This document shows, in pieces, positions 34,101 to 46,100 of a DNA stretch of 64,000 nucleotides (positions are counted from its first letter, which is position 1; each line of letters starts with the position of its first letter). Origin of the DNA: Pectinophora gossypiella (Eukaryota; Arthropoda; Insecta; Lepidoptera; Gelechiidae). Location of the stretch: the NCBI RefSeq assembly GCF_024362695.1, contig NC_065420.1, positions 1,830,501 to 1,894,500 of the forward strand, given 5' to 3'. The notes under the pieces are model-generated. The model had not been told where the DNA came from, ran no database searches, and saw only the letters and a list, made by a program, of their open reading frames with translations. A program made the translations under genes and the position numbers.

Positions 34101-37100
34101 AAACGTTTATTGCACACGATACAAGACACGGCACAATAGACAAAAGCACAGAAGGAAAGTAAGAGAACAACTAGAAGAGTAAAGCACAGAAAGATAGACA
34201 AGCATAAAATATTACGAGCGTAAGCGCGAGTGTTCTACGTAGCATACAAAGCGTCATGCACATTCGACAGCGGTGTAGCATAGACTGGTTCGCTGCAGCG
34301 GCCGGCGCGCGCGCGCGCCGCGCTCCAAGTGGAAGGAGGCGGTACGCGGCGCGCGGGCGGCGCGCAACCTGCCCAACTAGTTTAGCGCGCGGCGCGTAAA
34401 TATCTACTAACAAAACTCGGTACGCTTGTCCGTTTGTAAATTGATTTTGTACATAGCCAAATTATTATTTTAACATTTACTTTATAATTTTGATATTTTA
34501 CCATAATAGTTTAATTATATAAAACTATGTATATTTTATTCTTACTATTTGTACATTGTAAAATATATATGTATATGTTTATTTTAACAATTCTAATATA
34601 TTAATTTATACAAACAAATATAAATTGTAAGGACACATTTTGAAGAGTGGAATTCCAGTTATTCCAGACAAAGGTCAAATTTGGAATTCCATACCTTTCA
34701 TGTGGGATTGTGAAATCGCCACATCACCCCCCTCCAGAGACCTTCCTAAGGGCGATAATAGTCGGGGAATCTTACCCTACGGCCTGATCGAGTCCTGATA
34801 ATGTTTTCTTCGGTGTTGGAGGGTTGTGTGTCAGTGTGTGTGTATGAATGTGTGTGAGGTATGTATGGTGTATCTGTCTCGGTATCAGTGGTACACAGTA
34901 TATAGGCCGGTTTAATACGGTCTATGGATACCGTCACCTTATTACCTTTGACCATAATTTTTAAAACTTTTGATCCTCGCTCGACAACCTCGTGAGGTCC
35001 TGAGTAAGCAGGCTTCAGTGATCCGCCTACAGTGTCATCCCGCAGGAAGACATGGGAAGCTGTAGACAAGTCTTTAAACACAAATGTTGACCGATTGTTG
35101 TCGTGTCGTGAACCTGGTGTAGGCTTCAACTCCCTGACGAATTGACGTAGGCGAGACAGGTAGTCGGTCACATCTATGGTGTCCATGGGCTGTGAGCTGA
35201 AAAATTCTCCGGGGAGACGAAGAGGCTCGCCGTAGAGCAATTCCGCTGAAGAGGCCTTCAAGTCTTCCTTGAAGGAACTGCGAATGCCTAACAGGACCAA
35301 AGGGAGCGTCTCAACCCAACTCTCGCTAGCGTGGCAAACTATAGCAGCCTTCAGTTGCCTGTGGAACCTCTCGACGAGGCCGTTGCAGGCCGGGTGATAC
35401 GCTGTAGTTCGCCTGTGCTGAAAGCCTACCATTTGTGACAGGTATTTGAACAGGGAAGACTCAAATTGACGCCCGCGATCCGACACGATGTCTGTGGGAC
35501 AGCCGAAGCGTGAAATCCACCCACTCAATAAGGCCTTAGCCACTGTCTCGGCTGTCATGTCAGTCAATGGTATCGCCTCAGGCCATCGTGTAAAACGATC
35601 GACGGCGGTGAGACAATAGCGATATCCTTGGGATAATGGCAAGGGACCGACCAAGTCAATATGGATGAAGGAGAATCGCGCCTGAGGTAATTTGAAATTG
35701 CCGAGCTTTGAGTGGACGTGTCTATTGATCTTAGAACGCTGGCATGCCAGACAGGTACGTACCCACTCACGACAGTCCTTCCTAACGCCAGGCCATACGT
35801 ACCGTTCGGCGACAAGTCTGGCAGTAGCATTTGAGCCGGGGTGGCTCAGGGTATGCAGACTCTTGAAGACCTGACGCCTAAACTCCTTCGTGACGAAAGG
35901 TCGTGGTACGCTTTCCTGCACGTCACAATATAACTCCACGTGAGTACCTGGCAGCCTTACTTTTCGCAAATGTAAGGAGGAACAATTGCTCTCCAGTAGT
36001 TCCTTCAGCTCGCAGTCTTCCCGCTGTGATATCGCCAGATTCTCCAGGTTAACGGGTTGCGTTATCTCGTCGACGCGAGACAGGGTGTCGGCAACCACGT
36101 TATCCTTACCCGAAATGTGCCTAATATCGGTGGTGAACTGCGAGATCAGGTCAAAATGACGAAACTGTCTAGGTGAGCAATTGTCCTTCCTTGTGTGGAA
36201 GCTGAAGGTGAGAGGCTTGTGGTCCGTATAGATCACGAAGTCTCTCGCCTCAAGCATGTGGCGAAAATATTTAACGCTCTCATAAATAGCGAGCAACTCA
36301 CGGTCATATGCTGAATATTTCTGCTGAGAGGGGCCCAACTTCCGCGAAAAGAATGCCAAGGGCTGCCAATCCTTACCTTTCAACTGCTGCAAAACGGCTC
36401 CGATACCTTTATCCGAAGCATCGGTGACCAGTGCAAGCTTGGAGTCACACTCAGGGTGAGCTAGCATGGCAGCCTGACTTAGGCCATCCTTACAAGCCTG
36501 GAAGGCTTCATGCTCCCATGAGGTGAAATTCACTGGGTGTGACCCTTTGACTGATCCGGTCAGCAGCTCGTTGAGGGGCGCCTGGTGTTTAGCAGCATCT
36601 GGGATGAACCTGCGGTAAAAATTCACCATGCCCAGGAACCTACGTAACTCCCGTACGGTTTTTGGGGTAGGGAAGTCCTGGATAGCGGCAACCTTCGATG
36701 TTAAGGGCTTAGTTCCTTCCGCAGAAATGGTATAACCCAGAAAAGTTACAGTGGGAACGCCAAATACACATTTCGCCGTATTGATCACCATGCCGTACTC
36801 CTGCAGCCTGGTGAAGACCTGTCGCAAGTGCTGCTCGTGCGTCTCCTGGTCTCTAGAAAATATTAAGAAATCATCCAAGTAAGCGTAGGTAAAGTCCAGT
36901 CCCCGGAGCATCTCATCCACGAAGCGCTGGAACGTCTGTCCGGCATTACGAAGTCCGAACGTCATGAACGGGAATTCGTAAAGGCCGAACGGTGTCGTGA
37001 TTGCGGTCTTCTGGATGTCATTCGTATTCACGGGGATCTGGTTGTACGCCTTGACCAAGTCGATCGTGGAGAACACGGTGCAACCTGCGAGGCTGTGGGA

Positions 37101-40100
37101 GAAGTCGTGAATATGGCGAATTGGGTACTTATCTGGCACCGTCCTGGCGTTCAGCATGCGATAGTCACCGCAAGGACGCCACCCATTGTCCTTTTTAGGG
37201 GCCAGGTGTAGTGGGGACGACCATGGCGACTCAGATGGTCGGCAGGTACCACTTTGTAACATCGCCTCAAACTCAGCCTTCGCAATCTTCAGCTTGTCAG
37301 GAGCCAACCTGCGAGGGGTACAAGATACCGGGGGACCAGGTGTAGTGCGTATGTGGTGTTGTGTACTGTGAGTGGGTGTGCGTTGTATGCCAGATGGGCG
37401 AGTGATGTCGGGGAACTTAGCAAGTATGTTGTGGTATGTAGTGTTTCCCGATATGACCTTCACTGAAGAAACATTATCAGAAAACTTCGCGAGCAAACCC
37501 GGGGTCGCGACAGTAGTATTGCTATCGATTAACCGCTGATTGCGAACATCCACAATAAGATTATAATGCGATAAAAAGTCCACTCCTATTATCGCCTTAG
37601 TTACATCGGCCACAATAAATCGCCAAGCGAAGTCGCGGCGCAAGCCTATATTGAGCACTAAATGTGCATATCCATACGTATGTATAGTCGAACCGTTTGC
37701 CGCACATAACTCGTAATTCGTTTTATGACGACGTTCTTTCAACGCGGAACGGGGAAATACACACAAATCACTGCCAGTGTCCACTAAAAACTGCATTTTA
37801 GTCCGTTGGTCCGTTACGAACAGGCGACCGGTACCTGGGCAATCGTCAGCCGCCATTATCGACTGCCTCGGTCGTTTCCCGCGTAGTCACACGGTTTCAC
37901 GCACCTGTGCGCCTTCGGCCCGTACTTGCTGTGATAGAAGCAGACTGGATGCTTCCTGTAGTTGGACTGCGACCGGGTTGATGACGAACGCCTGCGATTC
38001 CGGCTCCGGCTACTGGATCTATCACTGGGACGCGATAAACGGTCTACCTTCGTCTGTAATGAGCAGACGAGACGCGTAAGCTCCGCTATCTGGCCGCTCA
38101 TCGAGGCGGACGAGTCATCCGATGTACTGGCTCGCGATGTTGATGCTACTTGCGGGGTAGGTTGCACGACGTCGATGATAGTGTCCGCTAATTCCGCTAC
38201 CTCGTCCAACGGCTTCTTTACCTGCGACGCTATAATCGACTGCACGCTGGTGGGGAGCCGACTAGCCCAGATGGTCCGCATGAATCCCTCGGGAACCTCA
38301 GGTCCAGCAAGCTGTTTGAGATGTCGCAGGAACTGGGAAGGTTTTCTATCCCCTAACTCTTCGCGGGTCAACAGCTGCATGACCTTCTTCTCCCGGGATG
38401 CCGAAAGACGCTTGATTAATTCCGTCTTAAGACGGGTATACTTGTTGGTCATATCTGGATCAGCCACTATGTCCTCAACCTCTGCAGCGTATAACGGGTC
38501 GAGACTACCTAACGTGTAGTGGAATTTGGTCGACTCCGTGGTGATATTTGCCAGCACGAACTGGCTCTCTAGCTGCGCAAACCATAAGCTCGGTTTTTGC
38601 GGGTAGAAGGGCGGTACGCGCACTCCGACGCGGTTAACTTCGCCCGACGTCCGCTGCTCACACTCAAAAAATCTGCCATCAGCGCTGCCTCCTGCAGCGT
38701 CGGTATCTGCACTCCTCCTCGGTTCACTCATGGCGTGAATGTTCGGTGGTCACCAATTTAGCGTTAGGGAGTAGTAGGTATTCGCTAATATATAGTGCGA
38801 CGTTGACGGCGGGTGGAAATAAAATTCCGTTATAACGTTCACACACTAAACGTTTATTGCACACGATACAAGACACGGCACAATAGACAAAAGCACAGAA
38901 GGAAAGTAAGAGAACAACTAGAAGAGTAAAGCACAGAAAGATAGACAAGCATAAAATATTACGAGCGTAAGCGCGAGTGTTCTACGTAGCATACAAAGCG
39001 TCATGCACATTCGACAGCGGTGTAGCATAGACTGGTTCGCTGCAGCGGCCGGCGCGCGCGCGCGCCGCGCTCCAAGTGGAAGGAGGCGGTACGCGGCGCG
39101 CGGGCGGCGCGCAACCTGCCCAACTAGTTTAGCGCGCGGCGCGTAAATATCTACTAACAAAACTCGGTACGCTTGTCCGTTTGTAAATTGATTTTGTACA
39201 TAGCCAAATTATTATTTTAACATTTACTTTATAATTTTGATATTTTACCATAATAGTTTAATTATATAAAACTATGTATATTTTATTCTTACTATTTGTA
39301 CATTGTAAAATATATATGTATATGTTTATTTTAACAATTCTAATATATTAATTTATACAAACAAATATAAATTGTAAGGACACATTTTGAAGAGTGGAAT
39401 TCCAGTTATTCCAGACAAAGGTCAAATTTGGAATTCCATACCTTTCATGTGGGATTGTGAAATCGCCACATCTATTTATTTTAATTCAATTATCATCTAA
39501 GTATTTTTTTAACAAATATATATATTATATTATATAAGGATTAAAACTATACTACTAAAACTAAATTAAAAAACTCACTTAAAAATGCTCCCTTTTATCA
39601 CCTCTCGACCGAATGTGCCCATCACGCTCGCAGCGTTGCCCCGTTGGATGGCGAGGGAAATATGCTGCGCTAAGTAATGCCCGGACCGGGAGTCGCCACC
39701 CTGCTCCCTTAGCCGCTTACCCACCTCTCTGATAAAGCGCTTCGCTTCAGAACCCCAAGTCCCCGCCGTTTCGACGGCAAACGGCACAAAGTCATACGTC
39801 GATTCCAGGTTGGCGTACTTTAGGTGTTATGTAATGTGTGTGAATCCTATTTACTTTTAACAAAGAAAATTATTATTATTTCCAGCACTTATGCAAATCA
39901 ATGGAGATAGTGAACGAGGAGCACGAGATAGTGCAGATGAGTTATTACCAGAACACGCTGCTCGTGTCTAGTATGTACCGCAGCATCGTGTGCGAGCGTC
40001 GCGACACTCGGTGGCACATCAATCAGTTGGGGAAAAAGGAGCGGAAGAGGTATGTTGGACCACATTGTTGCAGAAACCCACACGATAAGAAGAAGAGATC

Positions 40101-43100
40101 TTCTTATCGTGTGGGTTTCTTCTCATGGGGTTGTGAGATGGAATACCAACCTCGTCAACCCTGGTGTCAGGGTCATTACTTAGCGGCCAAAGGCTCCTGA
40201 CATGATTCGTGTAATGACTACATACTTACATCAGTAAGTAGTAACCGGAACCAATGGTTACTTGCCTTAACTTCCTTAACTAACTTGCCTTCCGAATCGG
40301 ATCATCTTACTTTCGGACAATCAGGTGATCAGCCTGAAAAAATGTCCTAACCATACTAGGGATCACAAAGTGATTTTTGTGACATGTCCCAACCGGGATT
40401 CGAACGCGGGGCTTCCGGATCGTGTGCCCAACGCTCAACCACTGCACCACGGAGGCTGTAATAATATGATAAACAAATATTAAAGAATATGATAACCCAT
40501 ACGAATAGCGATCACACACAGTAATAAAAAAAATGCATTTATTTCGGGTAGGTACCCATATTGTAAGATATAAAAAATATATAATTCATTATGTCAATTT
40601 AAAATTAAAACTTATAATCAATAATTTTATAATAATAATGAAATATAAATTATTAAAATCAAAAATTCATTAATATTAACATAAAAATAAAAGTAAAATA
40701 ATAAAATCCATTTGTGAAGATGTCGGTCCTCAAGATCACATTTTACCATTTAGTGCCCCCTTTCCGGCACTGGCACGGAGAGTAAGTAATAAGGTAGATT
40801 TTTCTAAATCGTAAGTCATGATTGATGAAAGACTGAAGGGTGTAACAGGGTTCTTAGGATAAGGGTGTATGTGTTTGGGGTGTATATGAAGATATCGGTC
40901 CTCAAGATCACGTTTTACCATTTAGAGCCCGCTTTCCGGCACGGAGAGTAATAAGGTAGATTTTTCTAAATCGTAAGTCATGATTGATGAAAGATTGAAG
41001 GGTGTAACAGGGGCCTTAGGATAAGGGTGTATATGTTTGGGGTGTATGTGAAGATATCTTTTTACCACTTAGATCCCCCCTTTCCGAATGATTAGATTTT
41101 TCTTTAATTCGTAAGACGTGATTGATGAAAGACTGAAGGGTGTAACAGGGACCAGGGGAAAAATACTGAATTTGAAATAACTTTGTAAGTGGATTAAAAA
41201 GGATTGTGAAAAACTTGATGATATTTGAACAGTAGAGTACTTTTTTTTTTTTATATCCAGGCGGAGGATTTTTGAGCTTCTTTATATAAGTGGTGCATGC
41301 TCGCCTCGAAATGTTCGTGTACGCGGTGGCGTCCGGAAGTCGGGTCGCACCTTTCCCTCAAAAATGTGCGAAGGGAGCGATGGCTGGCTTTCGCGTCAAC
41401 TCGTGATCGGGTGCTGCGTATGTGGACAGGCCTGCTTCTGTCAGGGAGCTCATAAAACACTGTTTCTGTGATAAAGTCACATAAACTCTTTATGTTTCAC
41501 TTTCCTTCCACCGACTGTAATTGGAATACCATTGTATTTAAGTCTATAAATTATGTAATACAAACTGGATTAAAAGAAAAGAAAGGAAAACATGAAACAG
41601 TAGGACTAGGGCCCTGTGCTGGGAGGTTTTCTGGCCACGTCTTTCCCTCAGCGTTACAGATTCCGATGTGGTAGTAGTTTTACAGCTAGTTACATAATAT
41701 GTAATTTAATTATGTTTGACGTTCAAAAAGCGCTAACTTTGTAAGCCAATTTTGAAAAATAAATTTTTTTTTTTTTTTTTGACCTTAAGAGTGTGTGTGT
41801 CCGCAGCCTGTGCGCGCTGGGCGCGGTGTTCCAGTACTCGTACGCGCGTGGCGGCGCCGCGGCCGCCTACTGCGCCCGGCCCGGCCTGCGGCTGTGGCGC
41901 GCGGACAAGAGCGGGGACGTGCTGCAGACGCTGCTCTTTAAGGTGAACTGAATACAATAGACAGCTGATGAGGAGCTCGGTGGCGCAGCGGTAAACGCGC
42001 TCGGTCTGCGATTGTTGAAGTTAAGCAACTTTCGCAAAGGCCGGTCATAGGATGGGTGACCACAAAAAAAAGTTTTCATCTCGAGCTCCTCCGTGCTTCG
42101 GAAGGCACGTTAAGCCGTTGGTCCCGGCTGCATTAGCAGTCGTTAATAACCACCAATCCGCACTGGGCCCGCGTGGTGGTTTAAGGCCCGATCTCCCTAT
42201 CCATCCATAGGGAAGGCCCGTGCCCCAGCAGTGGGGACGTTAATGGGCTGGTGATGATGATGATGAATACAATAGAAATTAACATTACATAAACAGCCTA
42301 TATACGTCCCACTACTAGGCACAGGCCTCCCCTCAATCAACCGGGGAATTTGAGAGAAATTGTTTATTATAAAAGGACATCATTATATGATAACATTTGC
42401 TAGGTAAGCGTGATCCACCCTAAACCTCATCGTCACTTACCATCAGGTGAGATTGTGGCCAAACGTGAGCCTATATTCTTCTTATCTTATTTAGCCTATA
42501 CGATCCCACTGCTGGGCAAAGGTCTCCCCTTGATTTTTCCACTCCTCTCGACTTTGCGCGATCTCCGGCCTATATTATTAAAAAAAAAAGCTTGGAAAGA
42601 TATTTATCATTTTTTTATTTATTTATGCGCACCTTATGCGCTGTATGACGAGAAAACAATATAGAAACTAATGTACAAAATAAACTATGAATTAAAAAAA
42701 GAAAAATAAGGCTATAAGTAACATGACAAATACTAAAAATTACAATTATAAAATTAAAAGGTAAACTATCACACAAAAAAATAATAGAAAAAAAAACAAG
42801 TAAATCATCAGTAAATCTCGCAAAAAGCCAACCACTTTACTTTTTTTTATTTTATTTACTACCATGTCATATTAACTTTTATGACAAATTGTACTGTAAC
42901 TCTCACTAAATGTCAAATATGTTAATGCGACAGGGTTCCAAAGGATACATATGTTGCTCATGACTATATATAATAAGGCCGCCATTTGCCATGTACTTAG
43001 TTTGGAGTCTTTTTGTAAATATTTTTTTTTATTTTGGTTTTTTTTTTGAAAATGCTACACCGACAAGAGCGTGGCTCTTAAATTGATGATGATGAATAAA

Positions 43101-46100
43101 GTGTATTGTATTGTACATTTGCAGGAGGCGATATCGAACCCGCTAACAGTGGCGGAGCTCCTTAACCCGTCGCAGAAGAAGCACTCGCTCACGGACACGG
43201 AGTACAACCTGGGCCCCCTGTTCGTGTTCCGCGAACACTTCCTGGTGTCCCACAACGAGCACATACTGTACATACTCGACCCGAGGTCACTGACCGCCGT
43301 CGCCGTACTAGATGACTTAAGAAGGTATATTTGTCGCAGTCGGATTGTATAATCCGCTGTATTACATTACGGCTAGCTGTTTTCAAAAACAGGGCCGTTT
43401 TGTAATGCGGCGGTTCAACGATTAGCTGTATTGCATGCGGCTAAGTAAAAAACCGCCGAAACGTATTCGTCGCCATACGTCATTCAACACGGCTAGCCGT
43501 AATGTAATAAAGCGAAGAATTAGCCGACTCTTTGACAGTTTTTAGTTCCGATTCTTAACACTCATGGCGCTGCCTGTCGTAATAACAACAATGGCGTTGG
43601 ATGCAGAAAGTGTGTTATTAAATAGCGAAGTTACAAGTGCATAAAATAAAGGAAACGTGTTAAATATGTCGGTAAATAGTGAATTTACGAACAATTTTCA
43701 AGTACAATTAGAAAAAATATTATGGTCACCCTACAATTTAAGCAATTTAAAACATAGAAAACGTTCAGCTGCTTGTCTTCCCGGGCATGTCGTAAAAACC
43801 GACAGAGGGATTGTGACCTCTAACATGATGGACTAATGTTACGGGCGATAGGCTGATCCCTTATCACCATAAGGTTCATCATATCCAGCTTAGAACTTCG
43901 TATCAACAGTGGCTGCAAGTTGTCTTTGATTACTTGTGGCTCTGCCCACCCCATTTGGGATTACGGGCGTGAGTTTATGTTTGTATGTACAATTTAAGTA
44001 GTAGTACAATGCGGCTAAACGTGGACCGCTTTATTGGAGAACGTATCACAATGACAATACGGGTAATCGTTGAATCGCCGCATTAAAAACGGCCCTGTTT
44101 TTGAAAACAGCTAGACGTAATGTAATACAGCGGATTATACAATCCGACTGCGACATATTCATCATCATCTCCCTACAATTATCCCGTTTTTCACAGGGTT
44201 TACTTACCTAAGCCAGCAACCGGCTTTAACTATATCAACGCCTTCGACTAATAACAGAAAACGGCCTCCATGGTCCAGTAGTTTGAGCGTTGGGCTCACG
44301 ATCCGGAGGCCCCGGGTTCGAATCCCGGTGGGGACATATCACAAAAAATACTTCGTGGTCCCTAGTTTGGTTAGGACATTACAGGCTGATCACCTGATTG
44401 TCCAAAAGAAAGATGATCCGTGCTTCGGAAGGCACGTTAAGCCGTTGGTCCCGGGCTACTAGCCCAAACACCTCCACCAACCGGCAGTGGAGCAGCGTGG
44501 TGGAGAATGCTCCATACCCGCTCCGGTTGATTGACGGGAGGCCTGTGCCCAGCAGTGGGACGTGTATAGGTTTTTTTATGTGTTATATGTATATTATTAT
44601 TAACAGACTTATTCCTATAGTTAAAGAATTCGTTGCCACTATAAAAACATATTATGTAATAACCATTTAGTACATTGTACATTGTCGTTACACGCCTTTT
44701 TTTACAGAGATTGGTTGTCTATGCTTTTAACATTTTTAAAACATGACCAGCTAACGCAGACCTCTCTTGCAGGATTCTGTCGGTATGCGTGAATAAGGAT
44801 GAGATCTTCGTGCTGGAGGGTCCGCGCTCGCTGGTGCGCCTCGCGCATGCGCCCGAGCCCGCCGCGCTCGCCGCAGGTCGGTGCCACACTCACAACTAGA
44901 ATGTTGGAAGTTAATACTTGAGACGTGTTCAATGCCCCTTTTTGTAAATACTCGATACTTATTTATTGCATCTCATTTTTCCGTCATGTATTCTTTTTTA
45001 TATTATAAATCCTATTCTGAAAGTGACTTCTCCAAATTATAACAGGCAGATTAGTACCCAAAATACGGGGTAGATTGTACCCTATATTCCCAAATCACTT
45101 TTCAAAATACGGGATAGATTGCCTTTTTGGTAACTTAATAAATAAAGAAAACTCGCGTGTATTAAGGGAATCTTCTTCTATCGTGTGGATTCTGAGGTGG
45201 AGTACTAACCTCATCAACCCTGGTGTCAGGGTTATTATTGAGCCGCCAAAGGCCCCTGACATGGCTCATGTAGCGACTACTTACTTACATCAGCAAGTAG
45301 TAACCGGGACCAACGGCTTAACCTGCCTTCCGAAGCACGGATCTTCTTTCTTTCGGACAATCAGGTGATCAGACTGTAATGTCCTAACCAAACTAGGGAC
45401 CACAAAGTAATTTTTGTGATGTGTCCCCAACGGAAATCGAACCCAGGACCTCCGGATCGTGAGCCCAACGCTCAACCACTGGACCACGGAGGGATTAAGG
45501 ATTAAAGGAATTTACCCAAGCCTCTACACTCGTTGGTAATCCACCAGAGCCCACTTAACTTTTTTTTTTATGGTCACTTTCTTCCGTCGGTGAATACTGT
45601 ATTTGTATTCTTCGTCTTCTAATATTATTATGCCCTGTCGGGGGCTCGAACAGATTTCCACTCTTCGCGACTATGTACTGTACACGTCTCGAATATTAAT
45701 ATCCAACAGTTTTATCGTCTGCCAAATTACTTCATCGTGAGTTCTGTAAGACCTGGGGCCTGTTTAATAAAACTTACAATTGTAAATTACAACGACAATT
45801 TGGTGTTCATTACGTAGCTAATTTGAAGCTGCAAAATATTTGTGATCACACACTCCGCAATGTACATCAAATTGTCATTGTAATTTACAATTGTAAGTTT
45901 TATTAAACAGGCCCCTGGGGGGTTAAAAAGGCCACATCGAAGCAAGTCATCTAAAAAAACAATATTGCAATTTGACATTTGCACACATAAAAGTAAGTGC
46001 GCAATGCAAACGAATGTCAAATAGCAATATTGCTTTTTTAGATCAATTGCTTCGGTGTGGCTTTTTTAACCTCCCTTTTCCAAATAGACGTTCTTTCAAG

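Larger units (their letters stand above)
34009..39472 (-). mobile_element. Ty3/gypsy LTR retrotransposon, CsRn1/Kabuki type, intact
   Basis: Complete 5.46-kb element in TECPR2 intron 3, opposite to the gene: 5' LTR, PBS, gag, pol, PPT, 3' LTR. The LTRs are the same length (717 bp, constant offset 4747) and I saw no difference between them, which implies a recent insertion. The CX2HX9CX3C Gag knuckle, TGGTGACC primer site (tRNA-Trp type) and pol place it in the CsRn1 clade, known in Bombyx as Kabuki. No env. Flanking 5-mers are ATAGA and ATACA in element orientation, at best an imperfect target duplication. Confidence 0.92.

Noticed and set aside
34300..34380. CpG-island promoter in a TECPR2 intron
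   Set aside because: The GC-rich block belongs to the LTR and occurs identically in the other LTR.
34171..34413. 80-codon frame, repeated at 38918-39160
   Set aside because: Lies inside both LTRs; not a gene.
37962..38519. 185-codon plus-strand frame
   Set aside because: Antisense of gag.
40716..41155. CRISPR-like array
   Set aside because: Three ~165-bp tandem units without short identical repeats or unique spacers; an ordinary eukaryotic tandem repeat.
42016..42062. 5S rRNA gene
   Set aside because: Only the internal control region is similar and it lies within a SINE with target duplications.
28198..44876. HPS5 instead of TECPR2
   Set aside because: The two families are related at the N terminus, but exons 1-7 follow TECPR2 more closely and the C-terminal WxxI motif is a TECPR2 feature.
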